NCBI RefSeq assembly: GCF_003955735.1
Contig: NZ_CP034464.1
Location: 124,001-188,000 of the forward strand
DNA length: 64,000 nt
Origin: Undibacterium parvum
Lineage (GTDB): Bacteria > Pseudomonadota > Gammaproteobacteria > Burkholderiales > Burkholderiaceae_D
Reading direction: 5' to 3'
Part shown: positions 51,267-59,821 of the stretch, piece after piece
How the letters are laid out: the number at the start of each line of letters is the position of its first letter
Position numbering within the stretch: the first letter of the stretch is position 1
Notes under the pieces: model-generated
The model's database searches: none
Told to the model about the DNA's origin: nothing
The model's input: the letters and a program-made list of their open reading frames with translations, nothing else
Made by a program: the position numbers and the translations under genes

Positions 51267-52676
51267 TCATTGAGGATGCTGAATATCAGCGCTCTGTGCC
51301 AGTTGCGGGAAATTTGCCAGCTCGCCAGTCGTGCTCAGTAAAGCCACCAGCGCCATACTGTATTCATAGGCCGCGCCAGTTTGCTCTGCCTGTACCTTGG
51401 CCAGATTCAGTTGCGCATCAATCACTTCGACCGCAGTCCCCAGACCAGATGCCAGACTCTTGACGCGTAGGCGCAGATACTCCCGCGCCAACTCCTCGTC
51501 AGCGCGCAGCGCCAGATATTTCAATTTGGCTTGATCCAGATTGCGATAATTGCGCTCGACTAGCAAGGCGATATCTTGTCTGGCCTGACGCTCTGCCTGA
51601 TCCACTCTTTGCGCTGCTGCCACGCTAGAACGTGACAAGGCTGCTCTATCGGTGCCATCAATCAAGACCCAATTAAGCACGATGCCGACCATCCAATCCG
51701 GTCGCCCCTTATGCGGTTCTGCCACCCCATAGGCAAACACACTAGGTTTATGTATGCCCTCTTCAATCTGATGCAGGCCCTCGGTTTGCTGACGTTTGGC
51801 GCTGACAATCGCCATACCCGGATGCGCGGCCAGCGCGCGGGTGACATAGTGCTCTAAGGGTTCCAGATCTCGGGTATCGACAAATAAAGGGGTCGCCAAC
51901 ACCGCTGCCGCATATTCAGTATCGAGCATAGAATCCAAAGCACGGCGCGCTAGCGCGCTATCATGTTGGGCCTTAGCGGCATCGCGCAGCGCATTGGCAT
52001 ACGCAACATCGGCCTGCAAGCGTTCAACCTTGGCCAACAGACCCGCCGCTTCCATACGTTTGGCAGTAGCCAGATGCTCGGCCACGCCTACTCTGGCGGC
52101 CTCACGCAATTGCGCCACTTGCGCAGTCGCCTGCACCCCGAAATAGCGCTGTATCAAAGTCGCTTGTACTTCATCGCGCTCTTGCTGTGCATTCGCGACA
52201 CTCTCAGAAGCGCGCCCTGCTGCCACACCGCGCACCCCATCGATGCGGCCACCAGTGTACAAAGGCAGTATGGCATTCACGAAGCCCACCGCACCGGTTT
52301 TACGCACATGCAGATTCACCGAATCTGGCAAAGTCGGAATATCTATCGGTATCGGCAAAGCACTCGGTGGAATAGGCAGACCGCTGATCATGCCGTTGAT
52401 ATTGCTGGCGTAGGGTTGCAGGCTAATATTTTGCTGACGCTCAAAACTATAGCCCATACCAGTGAGCGCGAGGATGGGGCCACCAAGACCAGCCACCGCC
52501 TGCACTTGCTCCTGTGCCTGCGTCACGGCAGCATTCGCCCCACCCAACTTACCCGAGTTCTGGCTAGCCAAGGCTAAGGCCTGACTAATACCAAGCGCTT
52601 GAGCGGCATAGGCAAAATCAGCCAAACAGCACTGAGTCAGTGTCCATGCAATACCCATGAGCAGAGGTTTTTTCAT
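51267..52676 (-). CDS. TolC-like outer-membrane efflux factor
   Basis: A 469-aa exported protein with signal peptide (ending FAYA near residue 25) and two OEP helical repeats typical of TolC: GISQALALASQNSGKLGGAN at the start and AHPGMAIVSAKRQQTEGLHQ in the second half. An unusual Pro/Ile-rich stretch (SGLPIPPSALPIPIDIPTLP) lies near residues 95-115, probably a surface loop. First gene of the four-gene export operon. Confidence 0.88.
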   Translation of the reverse strand: MKKPLLMGIAWTLTQCCLADFAYAAQALGISQALALASQNSGKLGGANAAVTQAQEQVQAVAGLGGPILALTGMGYSFERQQNISLQPYASNINGMISGLPIPPSALPIPIDIPTLPDSVNLHVRKTGAVGFVNAILPLYTGGRIDGVRGVAAGRASESVANAQQERDEVQATLIQRYFGVQATAQVAQLREAARVGVAEHLATAKRMEAAGLLAKVERLQADVAYANALRDAAKAQHDSALARRALDSMLDTEYAAAVLATPLFVDTRDLEPLEHYVTRALAAHPGMAIVSAKRQQTEGLHQIEEGIHKPSVFAYGVAEPHKGRPDWMVGIVLNWVLIDGTDRAALSRSSVAAAQRVDQAERQARQDIALLVERNYRNLDQAKLKYLALRADEELAREYLRLRVKSLASGLGTAVEVIDAQLNLAKVQAEQTGAAYEYSMALVALLSTTGELANFPQLAQSADIQHPQ

Positions 52677-52788
52677 TACTACATCCATATCTAAAGCAAA
52701 AAACGCGGAGATTCGCACTCATCTTTGAATCTCGAAAACATCAAAACATCTGTTCGCCCCGACTAGTTCAGGGCAAATAAATATAAGA

Positions 52789-53229
52789 TTATTTATTCGT
52801 GGCTGGGACAGATGCAGCAGCCGCATCCGGCGCCTCTCTATGTACCACCACGCCAGGAGAGATGGAGATGTCATTCGCCACCGTCACCTTGGTGACATAG
52901 TGACGCGTCTCACCAAAACACGAAGTTGGCAATCCCACTTTTTCTTCGTAATGCAAAGTCACACGACGCCCCATTACCTCGGTCAACTCGGCCGCCACTT
53001 TTTCATCGTGTACCGAAAATTGGAATTTTTCTACCGTGGCGCTACCTGGCAAAGACACCAAAGCCAATTCGCCTTCCCAGGTTTTACAGACCCAGCCCTT
53101 GTTCGACAATTTCTGTATCCAGCCAGCCCTCTCACCCGAGGAGTAGCTCCAATTTAAGGCCGCATAAAAATATCCCGTCACCAGCAAAACCAGTATGAGT
53201 ACAGCAAGGAAAATTCGTTTAAAAGTCAT
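52789..53229 (-). CDS. Small membrane-anchored protein, unknown function
   Basis: A 146-aa protein with one N-terminal helix (IFLAVLILVLLVTGYFYAAL) and a periplasmic domain containing YSSGERAGWIQKLSNKGWVC, KTWEGELALVSLPG and GETRHYVTKVTV. Close relatives in Burkholderiales have often been labelled 6-phosphogluconate dehydrogenase; the sequence has no Rossmann motif and is far too short, so that name is wrong. The function is unknown. It precedes the export operon in the same direction, 113 bp upstream. Confidence 0.8.
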   Translation of the reverse strand: MTFKRIFLAVLILVLLVTGYFYAALNWSYSSGERAGWIQKLSNKGWVCKTWEGELALVSLPGSATVEKFQFSVHDEKVAAELTEVMGRRVTLHYEEKVGLPTSCFGETRHYVTKVTVANDISISPGVVVHREAPDAAAASVPATNK

Positions 53230-53444
53230 GATAGGTCTTCTTCAGGTAGGTAAATTCTTATTAATTGCGAAAGTGTATGGGATAGCAACAAGCATGGTCA
53301 ATCACTTATTGATCGCCACGCGACTAGCACAGCAATAGCAGCAAAAAACGCGCGCAACAAGAGCCAAGAACAAAGTTCGAAAAAGCTGAAAAACAAGGGA
53401 ATAATTGAGGCAATGTCGATGCGGCAATAGACAGAAATTAGCGA

Positions 53445-55079
53445 TTAATCTGGAGTGATTTTTTTGGGCAAACTGATGGTGAACGTAGTCCCCATATTGA
53501 TTTCACTTTGAACCTTAATTTTCCCACGCAAGAGGGCATGCACCACGTTATGGACAATATGCAAGCCTAAGCCTGATCCTCCGAAACCTAGTCTTGTTGT
53601 GAAAAATGGTTCGTAAATATGAGGCAAATTTTCCGGAGGAATCCCTACTCCATCATCAGCCACTAGCAATTCCAGTGTTTGATCTGTTTCGTTCTGTACC
53701 GAGACGACGATAGTTCCGTTTTCCCTACGATCAAATCCGTGTATCAAGGCATTATTAATTAAGTTAGTCAACACTTGACCAAGAGGCCCAGGATAAGTTT
53801 CCATAGAAATCCCGGGTGCGACCTCACAGACAAGTTTGAATGGAGTTGTTTTTATCGTGGGCTGCAAAGTCAGCAGGATTTCATTTACCACATCACTGAG
53901 CATAAATTTCCTAAACTGAGAGGTCTCTCTATCGACTGCTACCTGTTTAAAACTACTCACCAGTTCGCTAGCACGATTCAAGTTTCTCAATAAAATTTCT
54001 TCACCTTGCTGCATCTCCGTAAAAAAATGATCTAGTGCAGAGCGACGCACTGAGTTGTTTTTAAGACTTTCAGACATCGCATTGGTCATGTCGGCCAGAG
54101 TGCTCGCGGTCATCACGCCATTACCGATCGGCGTATTCAATTCGTGCGCGATTCCTGCCACCAGATACCCGAGTGCAGCCATTTTTTCACTGGACACCAG
54201 ATCATCTTGAGTTCGTTTAAGTGTATCGACCATCGCCTCCAATTCAAGATTTGCACTTTCTAAGGAATCGGTACGTTCCAGCAGCCGGTCGCGCATCGCC
54301 CGCATTACAAATAACAGGCTGGATTCATCGCCACTATCAATGTAAATGTCGGAGCTCAAATCACCGGCGGTGATTCGTTTTGCAATAGTCGCAGCATAAT
54401 CAGGCTCCCCTCCCAATTGCGCTAACAATGAACGGGCAATAAATACGGTAATAAATATACTCAACAGAACTGCGACCACCGTCAAAGCAATGATCAGTTT
54501 TCTGGCGTAATTGGAAGCTTGGAAAATTTCGTCGCTGGCATCGGCCATCAATACACTTTGATGTCGATTTAATTTATGCAGCAAATCAAAATATTGGATC
54601 TGATAGGGATGCAAGTCCACCAGTAATAAATTTTTGGCCTCGTTCATTCTCTTCTCAGAGACCATATTAACGAAATCATCTTGATTGACGACATAAGCAG
54701 AGTTAACAATCTCAATTTCACGAACGATGTCTGTCACTTGCGCGTCAGCGCCGACCGCGGCGGCATATTTTTTGAGACTCGCCAGCGCCTCGACCATCCG
54801 TGTCTTTGCAGTTTGAATTTCTATCAACTGTTGCTGCAATTGAGGATCGTCTTTGAGAAATAAGGTATTGCGCATGGCGCGCGCACTACTCTCTAAGTCA
54901 TTGATTATTTGATTCACCAAGATAGTTTTCGGATATTTATCCTTTAAAGCATCATCAGTGATACGACTTAAATCAGCCAACACTCCCAAACCCAGGAAAC
55001 TCACCGCTATCAGCAAGACTATCACCGCACCATAGCTGAAAGCGAGGCGCTGCCGGAGGGTTAATCGAAGTGGATACAT
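53445..55079 (-). CDS. Sensor histidine kinase with helical-bundle periplasmic domain
   Basis: A 544-aa membrane kinase. TM1 (about 12-34), 4HB_MCP-like periplasmic helical bundle (about 35-190), TM2 (about 192-214), HAMP, coiled coil, then H-box GIAHELNTPIGNGVM (His near 310). ATPase motifs NLINNALIHGF, DDGVGIPPEN and GGSGLGLHIVHNV are intact. No response regulator is adjacent. The gene follows a periplasmic sugar-type binding protein by 51 bp, suggesting that the binding protein is its ligand partner. The signal is unknown. Confidence 0.92.
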   Translation of the reverse strand: MYPLRLTLRQRLAFSYGAVIVLLIAVSFLGLGVLADLSRITDDALKDKYPKTILVNQIINDLESSARAMRNTLFLKDDPQLQQQLIEIQTAKTRMVEALASLKKYAAAVGADAQVTDIVREIEIVNSAYVVNQDDFVNMVSEKRMNEAKNLLLVDLHPYQIQYFDLLHKLNRHQSVLMADASDEIFQASNYARKLIIALTVVAVLLSIFITVFIARSLLAQLGGEPDYAATIAKRITAGDLSSDIYIDSGDESSLLFVMRAMRDRLLERTDSLESANLELEAMVDTLKRTQDDLVSSEKMAALGYLVAGIAHELNTPIGNGVMTASTLADMTNAMSESLKNNSVRRSALDHFFTEMQQGEEILLRNLNRASELVSSFKQVAVDRETSQFRKFMLSDVVNEILLTLQPTIKTTPFKLVCEVAPGISMETYPGPLGQVLTNLINNALIHGFDRRENGTIVVSVQNETDQTLELLVADDGVGIPPENLPHIYEPFFTTRLGFGGSGLGLHIVHNVVHALLRGKIKVQSEINMGTTFTISLPKKITPD

Positions 55080-55130
55080 AACTCAAACATAAAAAACCCC
55101 CACTAAATCAAGCCAGATCGCATGCAACAT

Positions 55131-56123
55131 CTATTTCGAGTCGACACCAAAAACGGTTTTATTTGCGACGGGCAGGAGTTCCTGAATGTTTTTATTTGTT
55201 GCAATTAAAATGGGAACCACAATCTGCTTGGCGGGAGCATTCCCCTTAAAACTGGCGAGCAAAGCTTCAACTGCCTTACTCCCTATCAGATACGGCTGCT
55301 GCATGCCAACCGCAATAATAGTACCGGCCTTGAGATAATCAACAAACTCTGGGATACCGTCAAACGACCCAACCAGCACCTCCCCTTGCCTGCGTTTTTC
55401 TCTGATGGCTTTCAGTGCTCCCAATGTTGGCTTATCGACCTCGACAAACAAGGCGCGCAATTTCGGATGCTCTGTCAAAATTTGATTGACGAAACCGTAG
55501 GTCTCTTCGATAGAATAATTTTGCATCTGCATAATCGCAACTTCATTGGTAAAACCTGCTTCCTTCATTGCATCGCGAAATCCATTGGTTCGGTCTTGTC
55601 CATTTTTTCTAGCAAGAGAAATAGTACAAAGTGCGAACTGCTCATTGTCCCAGCCTTTTTCTTTTAGCGCCGCAGCGAGCGCAACACCTACCCCAAATGC
55701 GCCCTTGTAGTTATCTGACTTAACATAGGAAATGTAATCCCCTCCATTAGTACCGATGTCTGCGATGACGACCGGTATCTTGGCGCGACTGGCTAATTCT
55801 AAAATCGCCGGAGCGGCTTTGCTGTCAGTCGGAGATATCACGATACCGGCAGCCCCTTTAGCGATCGCCGTTTTGATATGCGCGGTCTGATTTTCATCCT
55901 TATTTTTGCTGTCTAAAACCAGATATTGGTAGTCATTGGCGAGCGCCATATCTTTGACGCCGCCCCCTAAGGTGCGCCAAAACGGCAGGTCTAAACCTGG
56001 GGTAATATAAACAATTAATTTTTCTGTGGCATACACATTAAAGCTAGACAATGTCACCAACAAAAAGCCAAACATTGCCGGAAGACGCCTAAGCCAACAT
56101 CCTGCTGTTAGCATTTTTTTCAT
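55131..56123 (-). CDS. Periplasmic sugar-type binding protein beside histidine kinase
   Basis: A 330-aa exported protein (signal peptide ending NVYA near residue 32) of the RbsB/Peripla_BP_4 family. KGAAGIVISPTDSKAAPAIL, KIPVVIADIGTNGGDYISYV and VLVGSFDGIPEFVDYLKAGT are typical of pentose and autoinducer-binding proteins. No transporter genes are adjacent, while the kinase follows in the same direction, so a sensory role is likely (as with LuxP/LuxQ). The ligand is not evident. Confidence 0.9.
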   Translation of the reverse strand: MKKMLTAGCWLRRLPAMFGFLLVTLSSFNVYATEKLIVYITPGLDLPFWRTLGGGVKDMALANDYQYLVLDSKNKDENQTAHIKTAIAKGAAGIVISPTDSKAAPAILELASRAKIPVVIADIGTNGGDYISYVKSDNYKGAFGVGVALAAALKEKGWDNEQFALCTISLARKNGQDRTNGFRDAMKEAGFTNEVAIMQMQNYSIEETYGFVNQILTEHPKLRALFVEVDKPTLGALKAIREKRRQGEVLVGSFDGIPEFVDYLKAGTIIAVGMQQPYLIGSKAVEALLASFKGNAPAKQIVVPILIATNKNIQELLPVANKTVFGVDSK

Positions 56124-56401
56124 GGAATTTCTCCCTCAGTTAATCTTGCATAAAAGCAAAAAAATATTACTGAAATACCTAGGTAAAAAATAGATAGGTT
56201 CGCAAATCTCTTTAGTAGCGAACCAAACAAGGCATCAAGGCATCTTCACGACGAAATAGTAGCAACTAGAGCGATCTAAGTATTATCCAATTTACAGCTA
56301 ATCACAAGTAAGAAAACGCCTAGATCAATCAAGTGGCATTTGTTCAACAAAAACAACCAGTCATGGAATGTAGCTTGACCGGCAATCACTTGAACAAGAA
56401 C

Positions 56402-56433
56402 AAAAAAAAACGAACCTGAGGTTCGCTTTTTTC
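56402..56433 (-). terminator. Rho-independent terminator after the DUF4136 gene
   Basis: ACAAAAAAAAACGAACC, TGAG and GGTTCGCTTTTTT form a compact hairpin, with the U-tract (A-run on the + strand) placed for leftward transcription, 21 bp past the DUF4136 stop. The rest of the 56124-56453 gap holds no clear feature beyond the binding-protein promoter region. Confidence 0.88.
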
Positions 56434-56453
56434 AACAACTAAATAGCCAAGAC

Positions 56454-57047
56454 TTATTTACCCGGGGCAGGCAAAGGATACTTGGCAAATGCCGCTTTTA
56501 CCGCTATCGACAAAGCTTCTGGCATATTAGCCAGATCTTTTTGCGTTACGCTATCGGTCACGACGCCTTCCCACACCAATTGCTTGCGGGCAGCATCAAC
56601 CACGTCGATATTCAAAGTGCCTTCTTTGTATTGCGACACCACAGTCTGATCCATATACATAGGATAGGCCGAGTACATGCCGCCACGATAGCCGTAATAA
56701 CCCATGCCCATGCCATAACCAACGGTAGAGACAGGCATGGTGCTGACACGTGTTTTATCACTCAAACTGGCATTGAAATTGACCAGCAGTTGCGGTGCAG
56801 TTTCTACCAAGCGCATACCGCGTGCTTCCATTTCGCGCGTTGTGTTTGCCTTCAACTCTTGCGAAACTATGCTTTGATAGCCGCCTCTATCTGTCGCTAA
56901 AGGGCTAGCGTATGCAAAGGTCTTGTATTGCGTGAAGTCAGCAGCCCTATCAAATACCGCATGCACTTCTGGGCCACTGGCACAGCCACTCAACAAGGAC
57001 GCCACCATTGCCAATGGCAATAGGCTATTTTTTAATTGGATTTTCAT
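56454..57047 (-). CDS. DUF4136 lipoprotein
   Basis: A 197-aa lipoprotein with lipobox LLSGC (Cys22). The DUF4136 hallmark DFTQYKTFAYASPL follows early. A glycine/tyrosine-rich stretch (GYGMGMGYYGYRGGMYSAYP) interrupts the fold near residues 110-130. DNMPEAL-like C-terminal helix LANMPEALSIAVKAAFAKYP is typical. Outer-membrane anchored, function unknown. Same direction as the next gene upstream (57087-57734). Confidence 0.88.
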   Translation of the reverse strand: MKIQLKNSLLPLAMVASLLSGCASGPEVHAVFDRAADFTQYKTFAYASPLATDRGGYQSIVSQELKANTTREMEARGMRLVETAPQLLVNFNASLSDKTRVSTMPVSTVGYGMGMGYYGYRGGMYSAYPMYMDQTVVSQYKEGTLNIDVVDAARKQLVWEGVVTDSVTQKDLANMPEALSIAVKAAFAKYPLPAPGK

Positions 57048-57086
57048 ATCAGTTTTTTCCTTAACTTAAGAAACTAAGCCAGAGGC

Positions 57087-57734
57087 TTACTTCTTCACCG
57101 CTGGGACTGCTGGAGCTGCTGGCTTAGCAGTAGCCGCTGGTGCTGCGGGTTTAGCGACGCGTTCGACATTCAGAACCACCGCTTCAACAAACACTGCCCT
57201 TACCTGGCTACCGACTTTTACTTTACTAACATCTACACCTTCAGGTATCGCGATAATAAATTCGCGGGTCGCGCCGCGCAATGTTGCCGTGCCGGCTTTG
57301 GCGTCTAGCGCTTTGACGTCAGCTAAAATTTCTACTTTACGACCAACCAAGGCGCCTGGCATACCACCAGCAGGAGCAGCGCCAGTGGTGGTCGATTCTA
57401 CGCGTTCACGAATACCATTGTTTGAGACTGGCTCCAAAGTTGCAGCAACCGCAGTCATATAACGTACAACCAATTGATCGCCAACCAAGACTTGATCAAA
57501 ATTTTTCACTTCCGCTGGAACATTCATCGTCACCAATTTACCCTTAGGACCTTTTAAGGTGGCGATACGATTGGCCATATCCAACTCAACCACGGTCGCA
57601 CGTACTTCGATTTCACCGGCTTTGGCACGCATACCAGATGCGGCTGCGCTGGCAGTAGTGACAGTGGCTTGGGCAAATGCGGCAACTGGGAAGGCTAAGG
57701 CACAGGCGAGTACGATTTTAGTCAAACGTGTCAT
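57087..57734 (-). CDS. Exported protein with two OB-like repeats
   Basis: A 215-aa exported protein (signal peptide ending AAFAQ near residue 22). Two similar modules: EIEVRATVVELDMANRIATL with GKLVTMNVPAEVKNFDQV, and KVEILADVKALDAKAGTATL with REFIIAIPEGVDVSKVKVG. Each looks like a small beta barrel, with VG..V.....A at its end. The tail is Ala/Pro/Lys-rich. CGGAGATTTTC before the ATG at 57734 supports the start. Function unknown. Confidence 0.75.
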   Translation of the reverse strand: MTRLTKIVLACALAFPVAAFAQATVTTASAAASGMRAKAGEIEVRATVVELDMANRIATLKGPKGKLVTMNVPAEVKNFDQVLVGDQLVVRYMTAVAATLEPVSNNGIRERVESTTTGAAPAGGMPGALVGRKVEILADVKALDAKAGTATLRGATREFIIAIPEGVDVSKVKVGSQVRAVFVEAVVLNVERVAKPAAPAATAKPAAPAVPAVKK

Positions 57735-57787
57735 GAAAATCTCCGGAAAGTGAAATGAAAAATCAACCATTAGCAAACATCAATAAC

Positions 57788-57820
57788 TAAAAAAATCAGC
57801 AAAAACCTTGGTTTTTTGCA
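57788..57820 (-). terminator. Terminator after the META/NlpE gene
   Basis: GCAAAAACC and GGTTTTTTGC pair tightly around a short turn at 57800-57820, followed (leftward) by a T-run (A-run at 57788-57795 on the + strand). It lies 75 bp beyond the stop of the leftward gene ending at 57895. Confidence 0.55.
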
Positions 57821-57894
57821 ATTAGCAGAAAGAATAGCACTAGTCATAGCCGACTGCGATAAATATATCAAAAAAACAAATATTTAAGTGTGAA

Positions 57895-59454
57895 TCAATG
57901 TAAATACACCGCATCAAAACGCGCAACTAACTGATCATCCTTAAATAGCGCTAACTGATCGCCTTCTATCCTGTACATATTCACCGCTGCTAACATACTC
58001 AGGACCTGGCTTTCCAGTGCCATAAACGGCGCCGCGCAAGCCATACGCGTACTCGCCATCTGACTAAAGCGCAGCGCGCTAGCGCTTTGCTGATAAGAGC
58101 CGTTCAATTGATTGCAGCCGCCAAAACCGCTGACACCTGCACCGTCCGCGCTCAAGCTAATTCTAACCTCACGTTTTTGGGTGGCCGACATGGAAATCTT
58201 CACGCCGTCTAGCTCGCTGAGCTTCCAGTAAGTCTCAGTTAAACTGGCAGCGGGTTTGCCCCCTACCTTACTTTCTTCCGACATTTTGATCTCCCTGGCG
58301 ATCTCGTTTTTCTTAGGCACACAAGTCATGCCAGGTTCTGCTTGGTCGAGTCGCTCTATCAGCATTTGCTCACGCGGCGCACTCTCGGTAGATGGTATGA
58401 GCGTAAGTCGTCCATCAAATTGTATCAACAGCGGCTTGGCAGATTGCCGATACGCTTGCTCAAGCTGAACGTATTCTGCGGCAGTCGCCACTGGCCAAGC
58501 TATGCCACTAGCGCAATCGCGAAAACTAGCAACATCCGTCAAAAAATTTAATTCGCCACGCCAGCGCAAAGTTTCACTAATAGCATCAAGTTGTACGGTA
58601 CGTCTTAACTCTAGATTTGCCGAGGTCTTGATGCTGTGCCCTTGCTGATCGAGCAAACGTAAATTTCCATCATCGAGCAACTCCATCTGAGTCACACTCT
58701 GCGGGCTAATCAGCTTGACTTGCCTGGTGCCAGCATCCAGGCGCCATCGCCCCAATTCCGATACGGCCGCCATGTCTTTACCCAGATAAGTGCGACGCAA
58801 GCGATACAGACCGTCGGCCCGCAAACTTAGGGTTTGCGCCACGCCCTGGCAATCAGCGCATGGCAGAAGTCCGGCGAAACTGGCTGGCAAAACCAACTCG
58901 CGCTTGGGCGTCGGGACTGGGACTGTGACCGGCACTGGCTTTACCACATTCGACGCTGACGTTGCGACTGGTGGCGGCACCGCATCGAGCATCAGATCAA
59001 CTTGATTGGCCGCGCCACGTGTCAGCACCGGGTAGCTGCGCGTAGTGCTAAACAATAAATCATTGCCAGACTTGATGGTGGCGCGCACCGAATAAGTAAA
59101 ACGCTCGTCGATCGCCGAGCTAGGTACTTTGAGTAAAAAGCGGATAGGCACCTGGCGATTTCCGAAGGATTCGCTGGTCTCAGCCAAGACCTTGGCATGT
59201 GCATCGGCGCGCGAAACATCCTCTACCCGCACTGTCAACACGGCATCGGGCGGCAAGGCGATTCTTTGTTTATACGCGGCACTACCACTGACGATCACAA
59301 AGCTCGTTTCTGCTTTGCTAGAAGGCGAAATTTGCGCTTGCGCTTGAACCGGGACCGTAAGCAAACAGGCCAGACCGATCACCGCAAAAGCCAGGCTACA
59401 AAAATTTTTCTGCTTGCTACCAACATTGCGAACTTGCGTGTGCTGCACAGTCAT
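57895..59454 (-). CDS. Exported YbaY-NlpE-META fusion protein
   Basis: A 519-aa exported protein (signal peptide ending VQAQAQ near residue 40). Three envelope-protein modules occur in series. First, a YbaY-like domain with ALPPDAVLTVRVEDVSRADA. Second, an NlpE-like copper/surface-stress domain with FAGLLPCADCQGVAQTLSLR, carrying the CxxC-like pair. Third, a META/HslJ domain with FGGCNQLNGSYQQSASALRF and TRMACAAPFMALE. There is no lipobox, unlike stand-alone relatives, so it is periplasmic. Fusion of these modules suggests a combined envelope-stress role (inference). Confidence 0.85.
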   Translation of the reverse strand: MTVQHTQVRNVGSKQKNFCSLAFAVIGLACLLTVPVQAQAQISPSSKAETSFVIVSGSAAYKQRIALPPDAVLTVRVEDVSRADAHAKVLAETSESFGNRQVPIRFLLKVPSSAIDERFTYSVRATIKSGNDLLFSTTRSYPVLTRGAANQVDLMLDAVPPPVATSASNVVKPVPVTVPVPTPKRELVLPASFAGLLPCADCQGVAQTLSLRADGLYRLRRTYLGKDMAAVSELGRWRLDAGTRQVKLISPQSVTQMELLDDGNLRLLDQQGHSIKTSANLELRRTVQLDAISETLRWRGELNFLTDVASFRDCASGIAWPVATAAEYVQLEQAYRQSAKPLLIQFDGRLTLIPSTESAPREQMLIERLDQAEPGMTCVPKKNEIAREIKMSEESKVGGKPAASLTETYWKLSELDGVKISMSATQKREVRISLSADGAGVSGFGGCNQLNGSYQQSASALRFSQMASTRMACAAPFMALESQVLSMLAAVNMYRIEGDQLALFKDDQLVARFDAVYLH

Positions 59455-59519
59455 AAACCACCCTTTATAAAAATACGACTAACTCTCGCAATTTAACTTA
59501 GTTTTTTTACGCCACTTGC

Positions 59520-59700
59520 TTACTGCTGTAACTGTTCAGCCCACTAGGAGCACGACGAAAAAAACTAAGACCTCTCAACGCTGAGACGCCGAGACGCCGA
59601 GGAAAAACGGAGAACTACTTTGCCGTTCTCTGCGTCTCAGCGTCTCTGCGGTGAGGGGTTTTGACTTTCATCATAGTCGGCTGAACAGTAACTTACTGCA
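59520..59700. repeat. 180-bp nested inverted-repeat element
   Basis: Terminal inverted repeats around TAACTGTTCAGCC (59529-59541) and GGCTGAACAGTA (59679-59690) enclose an inner palindrome of CGCTGAGACGCCGAGACGCC (from 59579) against GTCTCAGCGTCTCTGCGG (to 59651), with a GGAGAA/TTCTC tip near 59610-59630. The inner sequence carries the CGCAGAGACGC-type motif on the minus strand. No gene is inside. Confidence 0.7.
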
Positions 59701-59727
59701 TTTATTCTACCAAGGCACCTAGCCCAG

Positions 59728-59794
59728 CGCGCATATTCCATGCGGGTTTCAAGCCAACATGCCTGCCAAGGCGCATGGGCTATGCGCCTTGGCA
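59728..59794. repeat. Palindromic repeat family, copy G, with hairpin
   Basis: The left part (CGCGCATATTCCATGCG) and flank TAGCCCAG match copy C. The right arm CGCATGGGCTATGCG has lost three central pairs. Instead the right side forms its own perfect 13-bp hairpin, TGCCAAGGCGCAT (59764-59776) with ATGCGCCTTGGCA (59782-59794) and a 5-nt loop. Lies 28 bp beyond the amidohydrolase stop. Confidence 0.7.
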
Positions 59795-59821
59795 GGGTGC
59801 CATAAAAAAATCCTGCTTTTT

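Noticed and set aside
52789..53229. Label of 6-phosphogluconate dehydrogenase for the small anchored protein
   Set aside because: The protein has 146 residues, a membrane anchor and no nucleotide-binding motif.
59764..59794. Rho-independent terminator at the perfect hairpin in copy G
   Set aside because: No T-run follows on the transcribed strand in either direction at the right place.
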